A stretch of 6,509 nucleotides of DNA from NCBI GenBank assembly GCA_030840665.1, contig JAVEEB010000065.1, positions 1 to 6,509 of the forward strand. The letters are read 5' to 3'. Shown here in pieces: positions 1 through 6,509 of this stretch. The notes under the pieces are model-generated. The model saw only the letters and a program-made list of their open reading frames with translations. It was not told where the DNA came from and ran no database searches. Source of the DNA: Frankiaceae bacterium. GTDB taxonomy: Bacteria > Actinomycetota > Actinomycetes > JAVEEB01. The position numbers were made by a program, and so were the translations under genes. Numbering within the stretch: position 1 is the stretch's first letter; each line of letters starts with the position of its first letter.

Positions 1-1848
1 GCCGATGAAGTCCTCGCGCTGCAGAGGCAGCAGCTCGGCCAGCGCGGCCTCGCGCTCGGTGTCGCTGTCCGCCAGGATCAGGCGCTCGACGTTCTTGCGG
101 CGGTCGCCGAGGAACATGTGCTCCGTGCGGCAGAGGCCGATGCCCTGCGCGCCGAAACGACGCGCGCGCTCGCTGTCCTCGGGGGTGTCGCTGTTGGCGC
201 GCACCTTGAGGCGACGCACCGAGTCGGCGTGCGTGATGAGGCGGTGCACGGCGTCGACGAGCGGGTCGCCGTTGCCTTCCTTGAGGTTGCCCTCGAAGTA
301 CTCGACGACGGGCGACGCGACGACCGGCACCTCACCGAGGTAGACCAGACCCGACGTGCCGTCGATCGAGATGACGTCGCCCTGGTTGACGACGACGCCA
401 CCGGGGGCGGTGAACTTGTTGCCGGTGAGGTCGACCTCGATCTCCTCGGCACCACACACGGCGGTCTTGCCCATGCCGCGGGCGACGACGGCCGCGTGGG
501 ACGTCTTGCCACCGCGGCTGGTGAGGATGCCCTGCGCGGCGATCATGCCCACGAGGTCGTCCGGCGTCGTCTCGCGGCGGATGAGGATGACCGACTCTCC
601 GCGCGCGGCCCACTCGGCGGCGACGTGCGAGTCGAAGACGGCCTTGCCGACAGCAGCGCCCGGGGAGGCGTTGATGCCCTTGGCCAGCTTGTTCTTCGTG
701 GCGGCCTCGTCGAAGCGCGGGAACATCAGCTGCATGAGCTGGGCGCCCGAGACGCGGTTGAGGGCCTCGTCGAGGTCGATGACGCCCTCGTCCACGAGCT
801 GCGTCGCGATGCGGAACGCCGCACCGGCCGTGCGCTTGCCGACGCGGGTCTGCAGCATCCAGAGCTTGCCGCGCTCGATCGTGAACTCGATGTCGCAGAG
901 GTCCTTGTAGTGCGCCTCGAGCGTGGCGAGGATCGCGATGAGTTCGTCGTACGCCTTCTTGTTGAGACCTTCGAGCGCGACGAGCGGCAACGTGTTGCGG
1001 ATGCCGGCGACGACGTCCTCGCCCTGGGCGTTCTCGAGGTAGTCGCCGTACACGCCGCTGTCGCCCGAGCCCGGGTCGCGGGTGAAGCAGACGCCGGTGC
1101 CGGAGTCCATGCCGATGTTGCCGAAGACCATGGAGCAGACGTTGACCGCGGTGCCCAGGTTGGCCGGAATGCGCTCCTGGCGGCGGTACAGGCGGGCGCG
1201 GTCACCGTTCCACGAGTCGAAGACGGCCTTGACGGCGAGGTCGAGCTGCTCGCGCGAGTTCTGCGGGAACTCGATGCCGGCGTGGTCGCGGATGATGCCC
1301 TTGTAGGTCTCCACGAGCTTCTGGAAGTCGTTCTCGTCCAGGTCGAGGTCGTTCGTCGTGTTCTTGGACGCCTTGAGGACGTCGAGCGCGTGCTCGAACA
1401 GCTCGCCTTCGACGCCGAGGACCGTCTTGCCGAACATGCTCAGGAGGCGGCGGTAGGAGTCCCACGCGAAACGTGGGTGGCCGCCCTGCTTGGCGAGGCC
1501 GTGGACGCTCTGGTCGTTGAGACCGATGTTGAGAACCGTGTCCATCATGCCGGGCATGGAGAACTTGGCGCCGGAGCGGACGGAGACGAGCAGCGGGTCG
1601 TCCGAGTCGCCGAGCTTGCGGCCCATCTGGGTCTCCAGGGCGGCGATGTGCTCGCTGATCTCGTTCTCGAGCTCGACCGGCGAGCTGCCGCTCTCGAGGT
1701 ACGTGCGGCACGCTTCGGTGGTGATCACGAAGCCGGGAGGCACGGGGAGACCGAGGTTGGTCATCTCGGACAGGTTGGCGCCCTTGCCACCAAGGAGGTC
1801 CTTGAGATCGCGGTTGCCCTCAGTGAAGTCATAGACGTACTTGGTCAC
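1..1848 (-). CDS. ppdK: Pyruvate, phosphate dikinase, N-terminal 616 residues (C-terminus beyond left edge)
   Basis: This cytosolic enzyme interconverts pyruvate + ATP + Pi and PEP + AMP + PPi, linking glycolysis and gluconeogenesis. The frame is open to base 1, so about 616 of the family's usual 870-900 residues are visible. Seen in order: the nucleotide-binding start LLGGKGANLSEM (18-29, with K22), SVRSGAKFSMPGMMDT (89-104), the ATP-grasp region with GTGVCFTRDP (250-259) and LWMLQTRVGKRT (329-340), and the phosphohistidine domain GGKTSHAAVVARG (446-458). H451 is the expected phospho-carrier, and T449 matches the threonine that PDRP-type regulators phosphorylate. The PEP/pyruvate barrel begins with VRANSDTP (549-556) and GLCRTEHMF (571-579). 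The GTG start at 1846-1848 is preferred because an in-frame TAA lies at 1894-1896 with no start codon between, and a GGAG lies 9 nt upstream. All key residues in the visible part are present. The family call is firm; the preferred reaction direction in the cell cannot be read from sequence. Confidence 0.97.
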   Translation of the reverse strand, partial: MTKYVYDFTEGNRDLKDLLGGKGANLSEMTNLGLPVPPGFVITTEACRTYLESGSSPVELENEISEHIAALETQMGRKLGDSDDPLLVSVRSGAKFSMPGMMDTVLNIGLNDQSVHGLAKQGGHPRFAWDSYRRLLSMFGKTVLGVEGELFEHALDVLKASKNTTNDLDLDENDFQKLVETYKGIIRDHAGIEFPQNSREQLDLAVKAVFDSWNGDRARLYRRQERIPANLGTAVNVCSMVFGNIGMDSGTGVCFTRDPGSGDSGVYGDYLENAQGEDVVAGIRNTLPLVALEGLNKKAYDELIAILATLEAHYKDLCDIEFTIERGKLWMLQTRVGKRTAGAAFRIATQLVDEGVIDLDEALNRVSGAQLMQLMFPRFDEAATKNKLAKGINASPGAAVGKAVFDSHVAAEWAARGESVILIRRETTPDDLVGMIAAQGILTSRGGKTSHAAVVARGMGKTAVCGAEEIEVDLTGNKFTAPGGVVVNQGDVISIDGTSGLVYLGEVPVVASPVVEYFEGNLKEGNGDPLVDAVHRLITHADSVRRLKVRANSDTPEDSERARRFGAQGIGLCRTEHMFLGDRRKNVERLILADSDTEREAALAELLPLQREDFIG

Positions 1849-1857
1849 GGCGGAATG

Positions 1858-1861
1858 CTCC
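1858..1861 (-). promoter_or_regulatory. Ribosome-binding site of ppdK
   Basis: Read on the minus strand this is GGAG, with 9 nt between it and the GTG start of ppdK. It supports the GTG as the start, since no other start codon exists between it and the upstream in-frame stop. Confidence 0.6.
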
Positions 1862-1885
1862 GATGCGTTGGTACGGCGGGATTTT

Positions 1886-1915
1886 CCTCCAGGTTACCGG
1901 GCGCCCTTCCGGAGG
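1886..1915. repeat. Imperfect inverted repeat in the exporter-ppdK gap
   Basis: CCTCC (1886-1890) pairs with GGAGG (1911-1915). Inside it CCGG (1897-1900) can pair with CCGG (1909-1912), and GGGCGCCC (1899-1906) is a perfect palindrome. It begins 13 nt downstream of the exporter stop codon. No run of U follows it in the minus-strand direction, so it is not a typical intrinsic terminator. It could weakly attenuate transcription or bind a regulator, but a chance GC-rich repeat is equally possible. Confidence 0.3.
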
Positions 1916-1920
1916 CGAAA
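1891..1920 (-). promoter_or_regulatory. Weak candidate promoter for ppdK
   Basis: On the minus strand TAACCT (1891-1896) fits the actinobacterial TANNNT -10 pattern. Eighteen nt upstream is TTTCGC (1915-1920), only a poor match to a -35 box. Transcription from here would give a leader of roughly 40 nt before the GTG. The call rests mainly on the -10 hexamer and its position in the only gap upstream of ppdK. The element overlaps the inverted repeat at 1886-1915. Confidence 0.22.
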
Positions 1921-1928
1921 TCACTCTC

Positions 1929-4900
1929 TCAGGCTGCGAGATGACCCCAGTCTTCCGCGAGCTCGGCCCACGTCCCGGTCGCGACGACGCGGCCGTCCTC
2001 CAACACGACGACGAGGTCGGCGCGGGCGAGGGCCGACCGCTTGGAGCTCGTGCCCACGACAGTCACGCCGCGGCGCCGCAGGCCCTCCCAGAGCTCGATC
2101 TCGGTCCGCGCGTCGAGGGCAGAGGACACGTCGTCCGCCACGAGCAGCTCGGCATCGGTGGCGAGGGCGCGGGCGAGCGCGAGCCGCTGGACCTGACCGC
2201 CGGACAGCCGGACGCCGCGATGACCGACGAGGGCGCCCGCTCCCCCGGCGTGCTCGACGTCGAACTGGAGCCGCGCGGCCTCGAGCGCGCCCGGCACCTC
2301 GCGCTGGTGGTCGAGGCTCACGTTGTCGTGAAAACTGCCGGACAGCACGCGGGGTACCTGGCCGACGTACGCGACCTGGCCGGGGCGGAGGAAGTGCTGC
2401 GGGTCGTCGACGAGCTGCCCGTTCCAGGTCATGGCGCCTTCGTGGTCGACCAGCCCCGCGAGGCTCTTCAGCAGGCTGGACTTACCGGACCCCACCCGGC
2501 CGGCGAGCAGGATGACCTGGCCACGCCTGATGGTGAGGTCGACATCCTCGACGCCGACCGTGCCGTCGTCATGCACGGCTGTCACTCCGTACAACTGCAG
2601 GCACTCCAGCGCGATCCGGCTCGATGTGTCCGGCGGCGGGGCGTCCCCCGACACCAGATCGACGCCGGGCGGCAACGACGTGATGTCGTCGCTGCCGGCC
2701 AGGTCCGCTGCGGCTTGCAGCCACCGCCGGGCGACGGGTGCTTCCGTCACCGCCGCGGCGGCGACCGTGCCGAACCAGCCGAAGCCGCTGACCGCCGTCG
2801 ACACGAGCAGGGCGGTGGACAGGCCCCAGATGTGAGCCGCGTACGCCGCCCAGGCCGCGACCACACCGGCCTGCACGAGCACGCCGGGCACTCCCGAAAG
2901 CACGCTGCGGACGCGGTGTTCACGGACGTGCGCCAGCACCCGCTTCGCGTCCACCTTTTTCAAGTGGCGCTCGACGTTGGCGGTCGCGCCGGCCAGCTTG
3001 ATGGTGCGGACCGCGTCGAGGGCGGAGGCCAGACTCTGGCCGAAGAGGGCCCGTTGGTCACCGGCCTCGCGCGCGGAGCGGCCGGCCAGGGGCGCACCCC
3101 CGGCCGAGACCGCAGCGGAGAGCAGCAGCACACCGGCACACACGACGCCGGCGAGCAGGCTCTGCCCGAGCAGGGCAACGACCGCCACCGACAGGGCGCT
3201 CCCGACGACGTCGACCCAGCGGTCGACGTACAGGACCATCCGTTCGGAATCGAGGGCTCGAGCCGTCACCTCGCCCGGCGGGGTGCGCTCCAGCCTGCGC
3301 TGCATCGTCTGCCCGCGCAGGATCGCCAAGCGCATCCGCAATGTGCACGCGACCCACCAGAGCGGATAGATCCGCACGGCGTAGGCCACGGCGAGCGGGG
3401 CGAGGAGCAGGCCCACCGCGAGCGCCGTGCTGGCGACCCACGGCGTCCCACCGTCGGCCAGGGATGCGACGACATGGCCCCACAGCCAGCCGGTCACCGG
3501 GCCGTACACGTTGGTGAGGGCCGAGTACGTGAAGGCCAGCGCGCCCGCGAAACCCCAACGGGGATAGGCCTTCACCAGCCGCCACACGGCCCGCCTGAGG
3601 CGCGGCTCCGGCGGCTCGATGGTGCGTGGCTCGCGCCGTCGCTCGGTGCGGGTGAGGGCCGCCATCCCGCGGGACTGCGTCGCCGCCGGACCGGCGGCGT
3701 GCAGCAACTCCTGGAAGGGGCCGGCAACGGCGGCGAGCTCTGCCCGAGGGCCGTGCTGGACGACACGGCCGTGGTCGAGCACCGCGACGTCGTCACAGCG
3801 TTCCGTCGTGCTGAGGCGGTGCGCGACGACGATGCCGGTGCGACCGTCGAGCAGGCGCGCCGCCGCCTTGGTGACGCGCTGTTCGGTCTCGGGGTCCATC
3901 CGGGCCGTGGCCTCATCGAGGACGACGATGCGGACGTCCCGCACGAGCAGCCGAGCGAAGGCGACGAGTTGCTCCTCGCCGGCGGACAGCGTCACCCCCG
4001 CGGCACCCAGCTGGGTGTGCAGGCCCTCGGGGAGGCTGAGGACCCACTCGTCCAGGCCGAGCGCCTCGAAGGCCGCCTCCACCTCGGCGGGCGCGATGTC
4101 GGCGAAGAGCGTGACGTTCTCGAGGAGGGTGGCGACGAGGATCTCGGTACGTTGCGTGACAACGCCGACGGCGCGGCGGAGGTCTTCGACCGCCGTGTCG
4201 AGGACGTCCTGGCCACCGACGAACACGCTGCCGCGCGGCGGTTCGAGGGCGCGGGACAGGAACGCGGACAAGGTGGACTTGCCGGAGCCGGTTCGGCCGA
4301 CGAGCGCGCACGTGGTGCCCGTCGCGATGTGCACGCTGACGTCATGCAGGGCGAAGCCTTCGTCGTACGAGAAATGCAAGTTCCGGAACTCGACATCGAG
4401 GCGGCCGGGCGGGAGCGGGGCGCCGCCGACCGGTTCCTGCTGTGCGCCCAGCAGGAGGCCGATGCGGGCCAGAGCGCCCAAGCCCGCTTGGACATCCGGC
4501 AGGTGGTGAGCAACCTGGTTGAGGGACCCGACGAACGTCGTCGTCAACAGCCACACGGTGACGAGCTCGACCCGGGTCAACGCGTGGTGGCTGACGAGGG
4601 CGACCCCGCCGATCGCCAGCGCCGCCAGCATTCCGTGCAGCAACAGCGCGCTGCGGCGCATGACGGACTCGGATGCGGCCGACGTGGAGCCCACCCGCTG
4701 CAGGAGGGCCTGCGCGCGGAGCGCGTACTGGCGGATCACGTGAGGCTGCCCGAGAGAGGAGCGCACGTCATCGCGCCCGGCGACGGCCTCCTCGAGCTGA
4801 GCGGCGTGGTCCGACCAGGACGCTTCCTCGAGCAGCTTGCGGCGCGCGACGACCCCCGCCAGCGGCCACGACACGACGATGACGAGTGCCGCCACGACGG

Positions 4901-5408
4901 GGAACGCGATCCACGCCCCCCACCACGCGAGACCGGCGACGATCCACGCGAGCACGGATCGGAGCACCGACCGTGCGATCTCCCACCCGGTGCCGCGCAT
5001 CAGCCGGCCCAACTGGGTGACGTCGTCGTCGACGCGGTCGATGATCTCGCCGACAGCCTGCTCCTGAAGGACGGGCAGCGGTTGGGCGAGCGCAGAGTGC
5101 AGGAGGTCACCCCGGAGGCGACCCTCCCCTCGGCCGATGACGCGCGAAGCGACTGTGCGGGCCATCGTGTCCAGCGCCGCCGAGCCCACGAGGGCCAGCG
5201 CTAATGCGCCGACCATGAGTGCCGTCGCGTTGGCGGGCGATCCCGCAAGACGGCCGGCGACGACGGCGCCGACGGTCTCGCCGACCGCCGCGCAGATGGC
5301 CACCACCAACGCGACGGCGCCGGCTCGCCCGCGCAAGCGGCGCCACCCCAGCGGCTCCGCCCCGTGCCCTGCGCGCGCCGGGAGTTCGCGGTCCTTCCCG
5401 CTGCGCAC
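1929..5408 (-). CDS. Single-chain ABC exporter (TMD-NBD-TMD-NBD) with one degenerate ATP site
   Basis: This inner-membrane, ATP-driven exporter has 1159 residues, about twice a half-transporter. The first membrane domain has helices near 29-51, 61-81, 144-164, 165-189, 254-275 and 281-301. NBD1 has A-loop Y348, Walker A GRTGSGKST (371-379), Q419, signature LSAGE (474-478), Walker B with D498-E499, and H530. A hydrophilic linker spans about 575-610. The second membrane domain covers about 618-890, with GEVTARALD (712-720) as an intracellular-loop motif. NBD2 has Walker A GRVGSGKSS (970-978), Q1017, canonical LSGGQ (1068-1072) and Walker B D1092. Asp1093 replaces the catalytic Glu, Ser1122 the H-loop His and H946 the A-loop aromatic. 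The GTG start is fixed by an adjacent upstream in-frame TGA and a GAGAGGGG ribosome site. The substrate is unknown; drug, lipid, peptide or siderophore export are all possible. The exporter fold is certain, the transport direction very likely. Confidence 0.94.
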   Translation of the reverse strand: MRSGKDRELPARAGHGAEPLGWRRLRGRAGAVALVVAICAAVGETVGAVVAGRLAGSPANATALMVGALALALVGSAALDTMARTVASRVIGRGEGRLRGDLLHSALAQPLPVLQEQAVGEIIDRVDDDVTQLGRLMRGTGWEIARSVLRSVLAWIVAGLAWWGAWIAFPVVAALVIVVSWPLAGVVARRKLLEEASWSDHAAQLEEAVAGRDDVRSSLGQPHVIRQYALRAQALLQRVGSTSAASESVMRRSALLLHGMLAALAIGGVALVSHHALTRVELVTVWLLTTTFVGSLNQVAHHLPDVQAGLGALARIGLLLGAQQEPVGGAPLPPGRLDVEFRNLHFSYDEGFALHDVSVHIATGTTCALVGRTGSGKSTLSAFLSRALEPPRGSVFVGGQDVLDTAVEDLRRAVGVVTQRTEILVATLLENVTLFADIAPAEVEAAFEALGLDEWVLSLPEGLHTQLGAAGVTLSAGEEQLVAFARLLVRDVRIVVLDEATARMDPETEQRVTKAAARLLDGRTGIVVAHRLSTTERCDDVAVLDHGRVVQHGPRAELAAVAGPFQELLHAAGPAATQSRGMAALTRTERRREPRTIEPPEPRLRRAVWRLVKAYPRWGFAGALAFTYSALTNVYGPVTGWLWGHVVASLADGGTPWVASTALAVGLLLAPLAVAYAVRIYPLWWVACTLRMRLAILRGQTMQRRLERTPPGEVTARALDSERMVLYVDRWVDVVGSALSVAVVALLGQSLLAGVVCAGVLLLSAAVSAGGAPLAGRSAREAGDQRALFGQSLASALDAVRTIKLAGATANVERHLKKVDAKRVLAHVREHRVRSVLSGVPGVLVQAGVVAAWAAYAAHIWGLSTALLVSTAVSGFGWFGTVAAAAVTEAPVARRWLQAAADLAGSDDITSLPPGVDLVSGDAPPPDTSSRIALECLQLYGVTAVHDDGTVGVEDVDLTIRRGQVILLAGRVGSGKSSLLKSLAGLVDHEGAMTWNGQLVDDPQHFLRPGQVAYVGQVPRVLSGSFHDNVSLDHQREVPGALEAARLQFDVEHAGGAGALVGHRGVRLSGGQVQRLALARALATDAELLVADDVSSALDARTEIELWEGLRRRGVTVVGTSSKRSALARADLVVVLEDGRVVATGTWAELAEDWGHLAA

Positions 5409-5414
5409 TCAGGT

Positions 5415-5422
5415 CCCCTCTC
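5415..5422 (-). promoter_or_regulatory. Ribosome-binding site of the ABC exporter gene
   Basis: Read on the minus strand this is GAGAGGGG, with 6 nt between it and the GTG start at 5406-5408. It decides the start, because the codon immediately upstream in frame is TGA (5409-5411). An ATG at 5422-5424 is in another frame and overlaps this site. Confidence 0.6.
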
Positions 5423-5425
5423 ATT

Positions 5426-5458
5426 GCGGCCGTGCGCGACGCTGCACGTTAGCGGCCG
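5426..5458. repeat. Inverted repeat in the leader of the exporter gene
   Basis: The palindrome CGGCCG occurs twice (5427-5432 and 5453-5458), flanking a CGTGC (5431-5435) / GCACG (5444-5448) stem with an 8-nt loop. The outer and inner stems share two bases, so they cannot both form in full. The element ends just upstream of the exporter's ribosome site. There is no U-run, so a standard terminator for the cyclase gene is unlikely. A minus-strand TAACGT (5446-5451) inside it fits TANNNT, but no good -35 box was found. It might be an operator or a leader hairpin; this is inference only. Confidence 0.3.
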
Positions 5459-5502
5459 GTCCCACTGAACTCCTGGTTCGCCGCCGGCGCCACCGCATTC
5501 CG

Positions 5503-6509
5503 TCAGAAGGCAGCGGGCCGCGGATCATCGAGGGCGGTCAGTGCGGGCGCCGCCTGCGCGGGCACCCAGGACGTCTCGCTCGCCTCCACCGCGTTGTCAG
5601 CGGCCGTCGCGAGCGTGACCTGGTTGCGACCGTTGTGCTTCGAGACATAGAGCGCGGCATCCGCGGCGGCAATCAGCTCCGGTGCCGTGCGGCCCGAGAC
5701 GGCGAACGTCGAAACTCCGACGCTGATGGTGACCTTGGGCTCGGGCAGTTCCATCACGCTGAGGCGAAAGCGCTCGGCCGCCTCGAACGCGGACTGCGCA
5801 TCTGAACCGGGGAGCACCACCACGAACTCCTCACCTCCGTAGCGGGCCGCCAGATCGGTCGCCCGGCAGGCCGCGGCGACGACTTGCGCAACCGCGCGCA
5901 GCGTGCGGTCGCCCTCCTGGTGGCCGTACGTGTCGTTGAGCTTCTTGAAGTGGTCGATGTCGATCAGCATCAGCGACAACGACCCGCCGCCGGAGCCGGC
6001 GCGCTGGGCCTCACGGGCCAGGACGTCGTCGAACGTGCGGCGGTTGGCGATGCCGGTGAGCCCATCCGTTGCCGCGAGGGCACCGATTCGTTCGAGCAAC
6101 CAGGCGTTCTGCAACGCGAGGGTGCTGTGGGCGACGAACTGTTCGACCATCTCGACGACGCGACGTTCGATCCGGGTCGAACCGCCGTCGTAGGCGAAGA
6201 CGAGAACGCCCAATGTCCGGCCCTCCGCATGCAGCGGCACGAGCACGAGCCTCCGGGCCCCCGGCATCATCGCGTGGAGCCACGGGTTCGCGGCAGCGCC
6301 CGGGGCCAACACGCGGCGGGTGACGCCCGACCGCATCGTCTCCGCGACGAGCGCGTCATCCCCCGGCCGCAGCGGCCGCGAGACCGGCTGGGTCCCGATC
6401 GCGGCGAGCAACGTGGGTTCGCCGTCAGCCGCGGCGGCGAGGGCCACACTCGTGACGCCGAAGTCCTCGGCAACATGGTTGATCAGGAGTTGCGCGATCT
6501 CCTCGACCT
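5503..6509 (-). CDS. GAF-GGDEF diguanylate cyclase (N-terminus beyond right edge)
   Basis: This enzyme condenses two GTP into the second messenger c-di-GMP. The frame is open to the right edge, giving 334 visible residues numbered from the codon at 6505-6507. A GTG at 6445-6447 is not the likely start, because the 20 residues before it (including IAQLLINHVAEDFGV) read as the start of a GAF sensor domain. GAF covers about 1-125, followed by a helical linker with DGLTG (148-152). The GGDEF domain has DIDHFKKLND (183-192), with D183, N191 and D200 spaced as the metal and guanine ligands of PleD. GGEEF (224-228) is the active loop, so activity is expected. RATD (215-218) lies five residues before it and matches the RxxD product-inhibition site. 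GRNQV (293-297) ends the domain; a roughly 37-residue Ala/Pro-rich tail follows. No membrane segment is visible. The signal sensed by GAF is unknown, and any additional N-terminal domain would lie outside the window. Confidence 0.95.
   Translation of the reverse strand, partial: VEEIAQLLINHVAEDFGVTSVALAAAADGEPTLLAAIGTQPVSRPLRPGDDALVAETMRSGVTRRVLAPGAAANPWLHAMMPGARRLVLVPLHAEGRTLGVLVFAYDGGSTRIERRVVEMVEQFVAHSTLALQNAWLLERIGALAATDGLTGIANRRTFDDVLAREAQRAGSGGGSLSLMLIDIDHFKKLNDTYGHQEGDRTLRAVAQVVAAACRATDLAARYGGEEFVVVLPGSDAQSAFEAAERFRLSVMELPEPKVTISVGVSTFAVSGRTAPELIAAADAALYVSKHNGRNQVTLATAADNAVEASETSWVPAQAAPALTALDDPRPAAF

Noticed and set aside
118..1944. A 608-codon open frame on the plus strand, opposite ppdK
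   Set aside because: It has the same cause: it is codon-aligned in antisense to a gene lacking TTA, CTA and TCA codons. The translation is a biased Val/Leu/Asp/Glu/Arg mixture, and the minus strand clearly encodes PPDK.
1863..5204. A 1113-codon open frame on the plus strand, opposite the exporter gene
   Set aside because: It is codon-aligned with the exporter in antisense, so it would be closed only where the real gene uses TTA, CTA or TCA. Those codons are rare in high-GC actinobacteria. The translation is compositionally biased, rich in Arg, Asp, Glu, His and Gly, with no recognisable domain, while the minus strand encodes a complete ABC exporter.
5107..5424. A 105-codon minus-strand frame starting at the ATG just upstream of the exporter start
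   Set aside because: It overlaps the exporter in another frame, its translation is Arg/Gly-rich without domain features, and its first codons contain the exporter's ribosome site.
5409..5502. An intrinsic terminator for the cyclase gene
   Set aside because: Hairpins are possible (GGCGCC at 5486-5491 and the repeat at 5426-5458), but neither is followed by a U-run in the direction of transcription.
5503..6447. The GTG at 6445-6447 as the true start of the cyclase gene
   Set aside because: The frame stays open to the right edge, and the residues before this GTG are a natural beginning for the GAF domain. Starting here would cut off its first helix.
1..6509. tRNA or rRNA genes, CRISPR arrays, insertion sequences or att sites
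   Set aside because: None was seen by eye. Coding sequence covers all but about 175 bases, and the two gaps contain no such structure.

Overview
This is a 6.5 kb stretch of a high-GC bacterial chromosome. Three genes, all on the minus strand, fill almost the whole window. Strong preference for G or C at third codon positions, GTG starts on the two genes whose starts are visible, and the near absence of TTA, CTA and TCA codons suggest an actinobacterium. The pyruvate phosphate dikinase sequence also looks actinobacterial. The genus cannot be fixed from this sequence alone.

In transcription order (right to left) the layout is as follows. (1) 6509-5503 holds the 3' part of a GAF-GGDEF diguanylate cyclase gene whose start lies beyond the right edge. 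(2) 5408-1929 holds a complete gene for a 1159-residue ABC exporter with two membrane domains and two ATPase domains in one chain. (3) 1848-1 holds the first 616 codons of pyruvate phosphate dikinase (ppdK), which continues past the left edge. The gaps between them are short (97 nt measured from stop codon to start codon inclusive of neither coding sequence's interior, about 94 nt clear, and 80 nt). Each contains a small inverted repeat but no convincing intrinsic terminator. No RNA gene, mobile element, CRISPR array or phage feature was seen.

The three products do not form an obvious pathway. The cyclase makes the second messenger c-di-GMP, the exporter moves an unknown substrate using ATP, and PPDK interconverts PEP and pyruvate. 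The shared strand and short gaps allow read-through from cyclase to exporter, but nothing in the sequence proves an operon. ppdK has its own ribosome-binding site and a weak promoter candidate.

The most notable point is the exporter. Its substitutions fall so that one composite ATP site is intact and the other is degenerate. The degenerate site combines an Asp in place of the catalytic Glu, a Ser in place of the H-loop His, and a weakened signature in the opposite half. This is the asymmetry known from heterodimeric exporters such as TAP and TM287/288 and from CFTR, here built into one bacterial polypeptide. No wholly new system is evident.
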